Below the pieces are notes generated by a model. The model had not been told where the DNA came from. It made no database searches and saw nothing but the letters and a program-made list of their open reading frames with translations. Both the position numbers and the translations under genes were made by a program. From JAGVSZ01 sp035456405 (GTDB lineage: Bacteria > Pseudomonadota > Gammaproteobacteria > Burkholderiales > SG8-39), in NCBI GenBank assembly GCA_035456405.1, contig DATIDG010000049.1, positions 186,001-250,000 of the forward strand: DNA of 64,000 bases, written 5' to 3'. Below are positions 1-7,859 of this stretch, one piece after another. How positions within the stretch are numbered: the stretch's first letter is position 1; the number at the start of each line of letters is the position of its first letter.

Positions 1-1091
1 GCGTGCAGGGGATCCGTCGCCCGGCGCTCGACCGCAACCGCGGGAATCGGGTCTGTTCCGATCAGGTCGGGATCGTCACGCGCGAGGGCCGGTGCATGGA
101 CGTCAAGCCGGTCGAAGCGCTGCGCCTCCACGAAGAAGTTCTCGGCCGTGAGAAACAGGAGCGGCGGCGGGAGCAGCGGCCGCTCGCGGTCGCCGCGCAG
201 GAGCTGGAAGCGCGAGCTGGCGTCGCGCCAGAACTGATCGATCGCACCGTGCACGTCGTGATGGAGCACCAGCGTGGCGTTCGCGGGAAGGTAGTCGAAC
301 AGGTTGCCCGTGGCGTCGAAGAAGAGCGGCAGGTAGTACTCGATGCCGGGCGGCGCGACCCCGCTGGAGACGTCCTTGTACACGGTGCTCTTGGACGGAT
401 CACCCTCGAACGCCTCGCGGAAGCGGGCGCGGAACCGCGCCCGCGCCGCGTCGTCCAGCGGGAACTCCCGCGCCGGCAGCAGCCGGATCTCGGGAACTTT
501 GTAGACGGTTCGCTGGGTGTCGACGTCGAATGTGCGAATCGACTCGATCGCCTCGTCGGCGAGATCGATCCGGTAGGGCAGGGCGCTGCCCATCGGGAAG
601 AGGTCGATCAGGCCGCCGCGCACGCAGTACTCGCCCGGCGCGACGACCTGCGTGACGTGGCTGTAGCCGGCGGTCGCAAGCTGGGCCCGCAGCCGCGCCG
701 CGTCGAGGCGGTCGCCCTGCTTGATGAAGAACGTGTAACCGGCGAGGTATGACGGCGGCGGCAGCCGGTAGAGCGCGGTCGTGGCCGGGACGATGGCGAT
801 GTCGCATTCGCCAGAAGTGATTCGGTACAGCGTCTCGAGCCGTTCCGAGACGAGGTCGTGGTGCGGCGAGAAGGTGTCGTACGGAAGCGTCTCCCAGTCG
901 GGAAACAGGCTCACGCGCAAGTCCGGCGCGAACCAGGGGATCTCCCCGCACAGCCGCTGCGCGTCGAGCGCGGACCCGCAGACGACGACGAGCGGCCGCG
1001 CGGATGCGGCCAGGCGCGCGAGCGCGAGCGCATCGGACGAGCCGTGGAGCCTGCCGAAACGGAGCCGGGTGGGAGCGGAAACTTCAGTCAC
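1..1091 (-). CDS. mfd: Transcription-repair coupling factor Mfd (N-terminal part, runs off the window)
   Basis: Mfd is the ATP-dependent translocase that removes RNA polymerase stalled at DNA lesions and recruits UvrA. The minus-strand frame stays open from the start to the window edge, giving about 363 residues of a protein normally near 1150. What is visible is the UvrB-like N-terminal module. It includes segments such as GGLIDLFPMGSALPYRIDL and the FDVDTQRT and EYYLPLFFD stretches typical of Mfd domains 1-2. The helicase and RNA polymerase-interacting domains lie outside the window. I chose the GTG at 1091 because the protein from there matches the usual Mfd N-terminus (TRLRFGRLHGSSDALALA); an AAGGAG lies upstream but at a long spacing. 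Two TTG codons further upstream are in frame, so the exact start is uncertain. It is transcribed divergently from ispD. Confidence 0.93.
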   Translation of the reverse strand, partial: MTEVSAPTRLRFGRLHGSSDALALARLAASARPLVVVCGSALDAQRLCGEIPWFAPDLRVSLFPDWETLPYDTFSPHHDLVSERLETLYRITSGECDIAIVPATTALYRLPPPSYLAGYTFFIKQGDRLDAARLRAQLATAGYSHVTQVVAPGEYCVRGGLIDLFPMGSALPYRIDLADEAIESIRTFDVDTQRTVYKVPEIRLLPAREFPLDDAARARFRARFREAFEGDPSKSTVYKDVSSGVAPPGIEYYLPLFFDATGNLFDYLPANATLVLHHDVHGAIDQFWRDASSRFQLLRGDRERPLLPPPLLFLTAENFFVEAQRFDRLDVHAPALARDDPDLIGTDPIPAVAVERRATDPLH

Positions 1092-1190
1092 GCGGGTTAC
1101 GGGCGCCAAACTCCTTGCAGCGCGGGCTGCATGCAAACGTCACGCCAGTATTATAGTCGCTGGCATCATGCATTTCGAAGAGCGAACCCC

Positions 1191-1883
1191 GTGTCGGCGC
1201 GGCTGTTCGGCCTGATCCCGGCCGCAGGGCAGGGCGCCCGCCTCGGTGGCGAAACGCCAAAGCAGTACCTCGACATTCGCGGCGAGCCGATGCTCGCGCA
1301 CGCCGTACGCGCGCTGCTCGCGCACCCGGCGATCGAGGTCACGTTCGTCGTGCTCTCGCCCGACGACGAGCGCTACGCGACGCACGACTGGGCCGCATTC
1401 GGCGATCGGATCGCGCCGCTGTGGTGCGGCGGCCCGACGCGGCGCGCCAGCGTGCTGAACGGACTCGTCGCGATGGCGAACGTGGTGAATCCCGACGACT
1501 GGGTGCTCGTGCACGACGCCGCGCGGCCGTGTCTCACGCGGGCGGACGTCGAGCGGCTGATCGAGACCGTCGGCGAGGACGACAACGGCGGCATCCTCGC
1601 GGTCGCGCTCGCCGATACGCTGAAACGCGCGGACGACGGTGAACGCATCGCCGCTACCGAGCCGCGCGAGCGCCTGTGGTTGGCGCAGACGCCGCAGATG
1701 TTCCGTCACGGCACCCTGCTTCGGGCGCTCGACGGCGGGGCGGAGGCGACCGACGAGGCTGCCGCCGTCGAGGCGGCCGGCCTGAAACCGAAGCTCGTGC
1801 CCGGCAATGTGCGCAACCTGAAGGTGACCTATCCGGGCGACGTCGCGATTGCGGCGGCGTTGCTGGAGGCGGGGGAACGATGA
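1191..1883 (+). CDS. ispD: 2-C-methyl-D-erythritol 4-phosphate cytidylyltransferase IspD
   Basis: IspD couples CTP to methylerythritol phosphate, the third step of the MEP isoprenoid pathway, in the cytoplasm. The 230-residue product has the usual family length. It opens with the nucleotide-binding motif LIPAAGQGARLGGETPKQYL, followed by VHDAARP around residue 105 and the QTPQMF segment. The GTG start at 1191 gives the expected N-terminus, with a GAAGAG about 8 nt upstream as a weak ribosome site. The frame is open further upstream, but that part overlaps mfd and has no family similarity. The stop overlaps the ispF start (ATGA), the classic ispDF arrangement. The isoprenoid precursors made here would feed the hpnCDE squalene genes in this same window. 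Confidence 0.96.
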   Translation: MSARLFGLIPAAGQGARLGGETPKQYLDIRGEPMLAHAVRALLAHPAIEVTFVVLSPDDERYATHDWAAFGDRIAPLWCGGPTRRASVLNGLVAMANVVNPDDWVLVHDAARPCLTRADVERLIETVGEDDNGGILAVALADTLKRADDGERIAATEPRERLWLAQTPQMFRHGTLLRALDGGAEATDEAAAVEAAGLKPKLVPGNVRNLKVTYPGDVAIAAALLEAGER

Positions 1884-2383
1884 GGATCGGGCACGGCTTC
1901 GACGTGCACGCGCTGGTTGCGGGCCGGAAGCTGATCGTCGGCGGCGTGGCGATCCCCTTCGAGCGGGGTCTCGAGGGTCACTCGGACGCGGACGTCCTGT
2001 TGCACGCGATCACCGACGCGCTGCTCGGCGCCGCGGCACTCGGCGACATCGGACGCCACTTTCCCGACACGAGCGCCGTCTATCGCGGGGCGGACAGCCG
2101 CGCACTGCTGCGCGCCGCGATGACGAAAGTCGTCGCCGCCGGCTACGTCGTCGCGAACGTCGACGCGACGATCATCGCCCAGGAGCCGAGGATGGCACCG
2201 CACGTCCCCGCCATGGTCGAGAACCTTGTGGCCGATCTCGGACTGAGGCCCGGCCAGGTGAACGTGAAGGCCACTACGACCGAGCGGCTCGGGTTCACGG
2301 GGCGGGGCGAAGGGATCGCTGCGGAGGCGGTGGTGCTGCTCGAGGACGCCCCGAAGACGTGGGTCACGCCGGACGTCCCGTAG
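1880..2383 (+). CDS. ispF: 2-C-methyl-D-erythritol 2,4-cyclodiphosphate synthase IspF
   Basis: IspF cyclises CDP-methylerythritol 2-phosphate with release of CMP, the fifth MEP-pathway step. The 167-residue product is the normal family size. The metal ligands are in place: Asp and His in GHGFDVHAL at residues 8-10 and the His of GHSDADVLLHA near residue 42. The C-terminal TTTERLGFTGRGEG signature is also present. The ATG at 1880 overlaps the ispD stop by 4 nt, so translation is probably coupled. The downstream thpR starts inside its 3' end. Confidence 0.97.
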   Translation: MRIGHGFDVHALVAGRKLIVGGVAIPFERGLEGHSDADVLLHAITDALLGAAALGDIGRHFPDTSAVYRGADSRALLRAAMTKVVAAGYVVANVDATIIAQEPRMAPHVPAMVENLVADLGLRPGQVNVKATTTERLGFTGRGEGIAAEAVVLLEDAPKTWVTPDVP

Positions 2384-2901
2384 CCGCGCAGCCGCTGCGC
2401 CTCTTCTTCGCGCTCTGGCCCGACGACGCGACCCGTGCGCGATTCGCCGAGTGGACGCGCGCGATTCACCGCGAGAGCGGCGGGCGCGCGATGCGGCGGG
2501 AGAGCGTTCACCTCACCTTGGCGTTCCTCGGCGACACCGAGCCCGCGGCTCTCCCGGCAACCGAGGCTGCGGCGACGCGGGTGACGCCGCGCGCGTTCAC
2601 GCTGAGCATCGACGAGCCGGGTTACTGGCGCCACAACCAGATTGCCTGGGCGGGCGCGCGCGAGCCGCCGGCCGAGCTCGGGGCGCTGGTCGCCGATCTG
2701 CGGACTGCGCTGCTCGAGGCGCGCATTCCATTCGACACGAAGCCGTTCGTCACGCACCTCACGCTGATCCGCAAGGCGCAGCCGGGCTTCCGGATGCCGC
2801 GCCTCGCGCCGATCGAATGGTTGGTGCGGGACTTCGTGCTGCTCCGGTCGGTTACCGGCCCGGACGGGAACCGCTACGAGGTGGTCAGGCGTTGGGGATG
2901 A
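2359..2901 (+). CDS. thpR: RNA 2',3'-cyclic phosphodiesterase (2'-5' RNA ligase family)
   Basis: This is a member of the 2H phosphoesterase superfamily (ThpR/LigT), which opens 2',3'-cyclic phosphates on RNA ends and can join RNA 2'-5'. The two catalytic HxT motifs are clear: HLT at residues 51-53 and HLT at 133-135. The sequence between them has the family's LRLFFALWP start and WAGA strand. Length is 180 residues from the GTG at 2359, which lies inside ispF (25-nt overlap). No nearer start gives the conserved first strand. Its cellular substrate is not known for most bacteria. The overlap suggests expression with ispDF. The gene faces envZ with a 6-nt gap. Confidence 0.9.
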   Translation: MGHAGRPVAAQPLRLFFALWPDDATRARFAEWTRAIHRESGGRAMRRESVHLTLAFLGDTEPAALPATEAAATRVTPRAFTLSIDEPGYWRHNQIAWAGAREPPAELGALVADLRTALLEARIPFDTKPFVTHLTLIRKAQPGFRMPRLAPIEWLVRDFVLLRSVTGPDGNRYEVVRRWG

Positions 2902-2907
2902 CCCCGC

Positions 2908-4212
2908 TCAACCCTTGAGCGGGAAGGTCACGCGCGCGATGAGCCCGCCGCCCTCGCGCGGCAGGAGGTCGAGCCCCCCGCCGTGCATGCGCGCGATGCG
3001 CTCCACGATCGCGAGCCCGAGGCCGGAACCGCCCTTGCCGCTGCGGGCGGTCTCCAGGCGCGTGAACGGCTGCTTGAGCCGCTCGACCTCGTCGGCCGGA
3101 ATGCCCGGGCCGCGGTCGAGGACCTCGACCGCGACTGCGCGCCCGGCCGGCGCGACGCGCAGGCGCACGTCCTTCTCGCCGTAGCGGAATGCGTTGTCGA
3201 CCAGGTTCGTCATGAGCCGGCGCACCGCGAGCCGGCGCACGGCAACCTGCGGCGCGTCCACGATCTCGTCTTCGAGCGCGTGGCCGGTGTCCCGGTAGTG
3301 CCCCGCCACTTCGCGCGCCAGGGCGGCCAGATCTGTGGGCGCGGCCGGCTCGCCGCCCGCCGCGCGCGCGAAATCGAGGAATTGGCCGATGATGCGATCC
3401 ATCTCGTCGATGTCCGCCGCCATGCCGCTCTTCAGCTGGGCGTCGGCTTCCGCCATCTCCAGCCCGAGCCGCAGCCGCGCGAGCGGCGTGCGCAGGTCGT
3501 GCGACACGCCCGCGAGGATGAGCGCGCGGTCGTCCTCGAGCCGCGCGAGGTCGCGCGTCATCTGGTTGAAGGCGCGCGACACGGTCTGGATCTCCTGCGG
3601 CCCGGACTCGTCGAGCGGCGCGGGCACGCGCCCGCGGCCGACGTCGGCTGCGGCGCCGACGAGCGCGCGGAGCGGGCGCCGGAGCCGGAACACGATCAGC
3701 CAGGCGCCGGCGAGCGCCGCGACGAGGACGAACGCGCCCCACCCGAGCCAGCGCAGCGCGACCACGCGCTCCACGCGGTCGCGCGGCAGCATCACCCAGT
3801 ACTCGTCCCCTTCGATGCGGAAGCTCACCCAGAACCCGCGCAGCCCGTCGCGCTCTGATGCGAGCCGCGTCTCCGGGCCCAGCTGGCGCAGCAGCTCGTC
3901 GGCGAAGAGGCGGACGCTGGGACGCTCGAGCGCAAGCGGCACGAGCTGGTCGTCCGGCTCGGCGGGATAGATGCGGATGCCCTCGCGCTCCTGGAGATCG
4001 ACCAGGAGCTCGCGCCGCAGGTCCGGCTGAGAGGTGACGAGCGCGGCGCGCGTCAGGTTCACCACGCTCGCCACCATGTCCGCCGTCTGGCGCGCGCGCG
4101 GCTCGCGCTCGGAGACGCGGACGAGCTGGAACCAGGCCGCGACCGCGAGCAGGATCAGCGCGGCAAGCAGGACGAACGTGCGCCAGAGGAGAGTGCGGGG
4201 GAAGACCTTCAT
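2908..4212 (-). CDS. envZ: Sensor histidine kinase EnvZ
   Basis: Inner-membrane sensor kinase that phosphorylates OmpR in response to osmotic or envelope signals. From ATG 4212 it is 434 residues: a first membrane helix at about 8-31, a periplasmic region to about 153, a second helix at about 156-177, then HAMP, the phospho-acceptor His238 in GVSHDLRTPLARLR, and an ATPase domain with an N-box, the DRGPGIP box and GGSGLGLAIV. All functional boxes are intact. An in-frame ATG upstream (4257) would lie inside ompR and adds residues unlike the family. The start overlaps the ompR stop by one nucleotide (TGATG), so the two form one operon. Confidence 0.95.
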   Translation of the reverse strand: MKVFPRTLLWRTFVLLAALILLAVAAWFQLVRVSEREPRARQTADMVASVVNLTRAALVTSQPDLRRELLVDLQEREGIRIYPAEPDDQLVPLALERPSVRLFADELLRQLGPETRLASERDGLRGFWVSFRIEGDEYWVMLPRDRVERVVALRWLGWGAFVLVAALAGAWLIVFRLRRPLRALVGAAADVGRGRVPAPLDESGPQEIQTVSRAFNQMTRDLARLEDDRALILAGVSHDLRTPLARLRLGLEMAEADAQLKSGMAADIDEMDRIIGQFLDFARAAGGEPAAPTDLAALAREVAGHYRDTGHALEDEIVDAPQVAVRRLAVRRLMTNLVDNAFRYGEKDVRLRVAPAGRAVAVEVLDRGPGIPADEVERLKQPFTRLETARSGKGGSGLGLAIVERIARMHGGGLDLLPREGGGLIARVTFPLKG

Positions 4213-4937
4213 CACGCCTTCGTCCCGTCGGGGACGAAGACGTAGCCGAAGCCCCACACCGTCTGGATGAGGGTGGGGTTGGCCGGATCGGGCTCGATCA
4301 GCTTGCGCAGGCGCGAGACCTGGACGTCGATCGCGCGGTCGAAGACCTCGTACTCGCGGCCGCGCGCGAGCTCCATCAGCTTGTCGCGCGACAGCGGCAC
4401 GCGCGGGTGAGTCACCAGTACCTTGAGCAGCGCGAATTCCCCGGTCGTGAGCGCGATGCTCGCGCCGTTTTTCACGAGCGTCCGCGTCGCGAGGTTCACC
4501 GTCATGCCGCCGAACTCGACGGACTCGGCGTCGGCCGACGGGGCCCCGGGGGGCAGCGGGGCGGCGCGGCGGCGCAGCACCGCGTTAATCCGCGCCACCA
4601 GCTCGCGCGGGTTGAAGGGCTTCGGCAAGTAATCGTCGGCCCCCATCTCGAGCCCGACGATCCGGTCCACGTCCTCGCCCTTGGCGGTCAGCATGATGAT
4701 CGGGATGGTGTTCTTGGTGCCGCGCAGCCGCCGGCAGATCGAGAGCCCGTCTTCGCCCGGCAGCATGAGGTCGAGCACCATCAGGTCGAAGCGCTCGTGC
4801 GCGAGCAGCTTGTCCATGGCCTGCGCGTCCGACACCGCACGCACCGCGAAACCCTGCTCGCCGAGATAGCGGTTGAGCAGGTCGCGCAGGCGCAGGTCGT
4901 CGTCGACGACGAGGATCTTGCTCTTGGCGTCCGTCAT
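4212..4937 (-). CDS. ompR: Response regulator OmpR
   Basis: Two-domain response regulator of 241 residues that controls porin and envelope genes. The receiver domain holds the acidic pocket Asp12/Asp13, the phospho-acceptor Asp56 in VLDLMLPGEDG, and Lys106. The winged-helix domain ends with the family-typical VWGFGYVFVPDG. First gene of the ompR-envZ operon on the minus strand. Its promoter region contains several GTAAC/GTTAC half-sites at 4983-5025, which suggests autoregulation. Whether this OmpR answers osmolarity in this organism cannot be told from sequence. Confidence 0.96.
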   Translation of the reverse strand: MTDAKSKILVVDDDLRLRDLLNRYLGEQGFAVRAVSDAQAMDKLLAHERFDLMVLDLMLPGEDGLSICRRLRGTKNTIPIIMLTAKGEDVDRIVGLEMGADDYLPKPFNPRELVARINAVLRRRAAPLPPGAPSADAESVEFGGMTVNLATRTLVKNGASIALTTGEFALLKVLVTHPRVPLSRDKLMELARGREYEVFDRAIDVQVSRLRKLIEPDPANPTLIQTVWGFGYVFVPDGTKA

Positions 4938-4982
4938 GGGCTCGAGATGCTACCGCCGGCCGGGACCGCGGGCGAGGGAATG

Positions 4983-5025
4983 GTAACGCGCCGTAACCCT
5001 GCGCGGCCCCGTAACAGGCGGTTAC
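4983..5025. promoter_or_regulatory. Cluster of GTAAC half-sites upstream of ompR, possible regulator binding region
   Basis: Three direct GTAAC copies lie at 4983, 4993 and 5011, and an inverted copy (GTTAC) at 5021. The first two are 10 nt apart, one helical turn. The last two form a GTAAC-N5-GTTAC palindrome. The cluster begins 46 bp upstream of the ompR start. OmpR-family regulators bind tandem sites spaced one helical turn apart, so autoregulation is a fair inference; no binding is shown. Confidence 0.4.
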
Positions 5026-5207
5026 AAACTCGCCCGGCGCGCACACATTCCCCTTACAGGCGGCGCCTACATTGCGATTACGCCGATGCGTGGCCCGCCA
5101 GAAGACGCGGCGTGCATCCGCAGCATCTATTGCGAGAAAGACGATGCGGAAGTTCGCTGAGAAGGATGGCATCATTGCGCAGGGAAACGGAAGCGTACGG
5201 ATAGGCG

Positions 5208-5501
5208 ATGAAGCGGCTGGTGGTCATGACGAGCCTCGCGATGCTGCTCGCTGCAGCGTGGCCGGCCGCGGCGCAGCCCGGGCCGGGGCAGGGTGGGCGT
5301 CGCGGCATGGACCGTTCGATGCCCCAGCGTCCGATGGGGCCGCCGCCCGAGCGCGGGTGGCAGCGCCCCGACGGCGATGGCATGCAGCATCGCCGCGGGA
5401 TGATGTCGCCCGAGGAGCGTGAGAAGCTGCGGCGCGACATCGGCCAGCACGGCCGCGACATCTACCGCGATCCGCGGCGCGAGCGACCCGGCAAGCAGTG
5501 A
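5208..5501 (+). CDS. Small exported Arg/Pro/Met-rich protein of unknown function
   Basis: A 97-residue product with a clear Sec signal peptide (MKRLVV, a hydrophobic core, and AAA-Q near residue 23). The mature part is short, polar and rich in Gly, Pro, Met, Arg and Gln. It contains an EEREKLRRDIGQHGRDIY segment that is probably helical and ends PGKQ. I recognise no named family. The composition resembles small periplasmic proteins with a heavily charged C-terminal helix. It is divergent from ompR-envZ, 270 bp away, so the two may share regulatory DNA. It stands alone, with a hairpin after its stop. Confidence 0.7.
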   Translation: MKRLVVMTSLAMLLAAAWPAAAQPGPGQGGRRGMDRSMPQRPMGPPPERGWQRPDGDGMQHRRGMMSPEEREKLRRDIGQHGRDIYRDPRRERPGKQ

Positions 5502-5510
5502 TCTCAAAAC

Positions 5511-5540
5511 GGGATCCGCCTGTCCGTGAAGTCGGATCCC
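5511..5540. terminator. Inverted repeat between convergent genes, possible terminator
   Basis: GGGATCCG at 5511-5518 is matched by CGGATCCC at 5533-5540 with a 14-nt loop. It lies between the small exported protein gene (plus) and the TauE-type exporter (minus), which converge here. There is no T-run, so termination is only inferred. Confidence 0.35.
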
Positions 5541-5577
5541 GGCCCTGCACCTCGCGAAGGCGTGACGAGGAACCCGT

Positions 5578-6342
5578 CTACGCTGCCACCAGGTTCGCGA
5601 TGCCGTCCCAGAGCAGCTTCGCGCCGGTGACGAACATCAGCGCGTACGCGATGCGGTAGAACCACGCCGTGCTGAGCTTTTTGCGCACCCAGATCCCCAG
5701 GAGGATGCCGACGACGGCGACGGGCAGCAGCGCGACCGCGGTGCCGACGTTGCGCGCGTCGAACAGGCCGAGCATCAGGTAGGGCACGATCTTCGCCGCG
5801 TTGATCGCGGTGAAGAAGATGATCGTCGTCCCGACGTAGAGCGCCTTGTCGAGGCGCTGCGGCAGCAGGTAGATGGCGAGCGGCGGGCCGCCCGCATGCG
5901 CGACGAAGCTGGTGAAGCCGGAGCCCGCAGCACAGGCGTAGCCCTTCCACTGGCTGGGCTGTGCGGGCGCGGGTAGGCCGGCGAGGACGTTCCACGACAC
6001 GAAGCCGCACGCGATCGAGCCCAGCAGCACGCGAATCCAGTCGTCGTTGAGGTAGTTGAAGGTCACCCAGCCGATGCCGATGCCGGCGAGGCCCGCCGGC
6101 ATGATGGTCGCCATGATCCGGCGGTCCCAGTGGTGGCGGTAGGCGTACACGCCGATCAGGTCCATCAGGATCAGGATCGGCAGCATGATCGCCGCCGCCT
6201 GCACGGGCGAGATCGCGAGGGACAGCAGCGGGACGGAGAATCCGCCCGCGGCGCCGATGCCGCCCTTCGAGATTCCAGTGAGGATGACGGCGGGGATCGC
6301 GACCGCGTAGAACCAGGGGTTGGCGATCAGGTCGAGGTGCAA
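5578..6342 (-). CDS. TauE/SafE-family membrane transporter (sulfite/organic anion exporter type)
   Basis: A 254-residue membrane protein with about eight hydrophobic segments. It has the duplicated layout of the TauE/SafE (TSUP) family: an N-terminal half with GISKGGIGAAGG and a second half with the matching GFTSFVAHAGGPPLAIYLLP. The family moves sulfite, sulfonates, sulfoacetate or other organic anions across the inner membrane; the substrate here is unknown. It is the last gene of a minus-strand run with the acyl-CoA ligase (9-nt gap), BKACE and two dehydrogenases. It may therefore export or import an acid linked to that pathway. That functional link is inference from position only. Confidence 0.85.
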   Translation of the reverse strand: MHLDLIANPWFYAVAIPAVILTGISKGGIGAAGGFSVPLLSLAISPVQAAAIMLPILILMDLIGVYAYRHHWDRRIMATIMPAGLAGIGIGWVTFNYLNDDWIRVLLGSIACGFVSWNVLAGLPAPAQPSQWKGYACAAGSGFTSFVAHAGGPPLAIYLLPQRLDKALYVGTTIIFFTAINAAKIVPYLMLGLFDARNVGTAVALLPVAVVGILLGIWVRKKLSTAWFYRIAYALMFVTGAKLLWDGIANLVAA

Positions 6343-6351
6343 CGCCGCCGT

Positions 6352-7854
6352 TCAGCCCTTCGCCGCCTGGTCGCGCAGCACGCGCTTGAGGATCTTGCCG
6401 GTCGCGCTCTTCGGCAGCTCTTTCACCAGGTCCACCTGCGCGGGAATCTTGTAGGCGGCAAGGCGGTCGCGACAGAACTGCGCGAGTTCTTCGGCGTTCG
6501 CGTGCTGGCCGCCCTTGAGCACGATCGCGGCGCGAACCTGCTCCCCCTTGAGCGGATCCGGCGTGCCGTACACGGCGACCTCCTGCACGGCGGGGTGCCG
6601 GTACAGCACGTGCTCGACCTCCGCGGGCCAGACCTTGAACCCGGAGACGTTCACCATGTCCTTCACGCGGTCGACGATGTACACATACCCGTCGGCGTCC
6701 ATCCGGCCGATGTCGCCGGAATGCAGCCAGCCGTGGCGCAGGGCCCGGTCGGTGTCCTCGGGCCTGCCCCAGTAGCCCTTCATCACGCCCGGTCCGCGGA
6801 TGACGATCTCGCCCCACTCGCCGCGCGCCACCTCCTTGTCGGCGTCGTCGTGGATCGCGAGCGTGAATCCCTCGACGGCGGTGCCGACGCTGCCGAAGCG
6901 ATGCTCGGTGGCGTGGTTGTAGCAGGCGAAGGGCGAGCACTCGGTGAGTCCGTAGCCCTCGTTGACGCGGTGACCGAAGCGCTCGGTCCAGCGCCGCGAG
7001 ATCTCCTCGGGCATCGTCGCAGCGGCGGAGAAGTAGTAGTCGACCGAGGACAGGTCGTATTTCGCCAAGTCCGTGTTGAGGAGCCCGATGTAGATCGTCG
7101 GGACCGCGAAGAACTTCGTGATGCGATCGCGGCCGATCGCCTCGAGCACCACGTCGGGCACGAAGCGGCGGAAGAGCGCGAGCGTCGCGCCGGCCTCGAA
7201 CCCGCCGTTCATGATGTAGTTCTGGCCGAAGACGTGGAACAGCGGCAGGAAGAGCGCGAGCCGGTCCGAGGGTTTGTAGCCCGAGCACTTCGCCGCCGTG
7301 CGGATGTTCGTCGCGACGTTGTTGTGCGTCAGCGTCACGCCTTTCGGGACGCCGGTGGTGCCGGAGGAGTAGAGCAGCACGGCCGGGTCGTCCGGCTGCA
7401 TGTTTGCCGCCCGGAGCGCCGGGTTGCCGCGCGCGAGCCAGTCCTCGAGGGCGATCTCGTCGGGCTCCGCGCCCTCGCAGACCACCGTGTGCTGGATCGA
7501 GGGGCACTCCGGGCGCGGCACGTTGGGGAGCAGCTCCTCCGTGGTGAACAGCACTTTCGGGCGCGAATCGTTGACGATGTACCGGACTTCCTCCCACTTG
7601 AAGATCGAGTTGATCGACACGACGATCGCACCGACCTTGAGACCAGCGAGATACGCCAGCGCGAAGGCGGGAATGTTGGGAAGGTAGAGCGCGACCCGGT
7701 CGCCGCGCCGCACCCCGTGCCGTGCGAGCGAATCGGCGAGCGCCGATGCGCAGTAATCGAGCGTCGCGTACGAGACGCTCTTCCCCTCGAAAAGGATCGC
7801 GGGATGCTCCTTGAGGCGCGCGGCGGCGCGCTCCACGTGCTGGGCGATGTTCAT
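6352..7854 (-). CDS. Acyl-CoA ligase (AMP-dependent, fatty-acid-CoA ligase type)
   Basis: ANL-superfamily enzyme of 500 residues that activates a carboxylic acid with ATP and CoA. The P-loop motif LLYSSGTTGVPKG, the NEGYGLTE motif, the GWLHSGDIG motif and the C-terminal catalytic Lys in PKSATGKILKR are all present. I chose ATG 7854; the frame runs on upstream through BKACE but carries no family signal there. It follows the BKACE gene with a 5-nt gap. The cluster suggests it activates the acid entering the pathway or a product leaving it. The exact chain length or substrate cannot be read from sequence. Confidence 0.92.
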   Translation of the reverse strand: MNIAQHVERAAARLKEHPAILFEGKSVSYATLDYCASALADSLARHGVRRGDRVALYLPNIPAFALAYLAGLKVGAIVVSINSIFKWEEVRYIVNDSRPKVLFTTEELLPNVPRPECPSIQHTVVCEGAEPDEIALEDWLARGNPALRAANMQPDDPAVLLYSSGTTGVPKGVTLTHNNVATNIRTAAKCSGYKPSDRLALFLPLFHVFGQNYIMNGGFEAGATLALFRRFVPDVVLEAIGRDRITKFFAVPTIYIGLLNTDLAKYDLSSVDYYFSAAATMPEEISRRWTERFGHRVNEGYGLTECSPFACYNHATEHRFGSVGTAVEGFTLAIHDDADKEVARGEWGEIVIRGPGVMKGYWGRPEDTDRALRHGWLHSGDIGRMDADGYVYIVDRVKDMVNVSGFKVWPAEVEHVLYRHPAVQEVAVYGTPDPLKGEQVRAAIVLKGGQHANAEELAQFCRDRLAAYKIPAQVDLVKELPKSATGKILKRVLRDQAAKG

Positions 7855-7859
7855 TTTGC

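Noticed and set aside
3..752. Long plus-strand open frame over mfd
   Set aside because: It is an antisense shadow produced by high GC. The minus frame encodes recognisable Mfd.
2983..3858. Long plus-strand frame opposite envZ
   Set aside because: No domain signal; the opposite strand has all kinase boxes.
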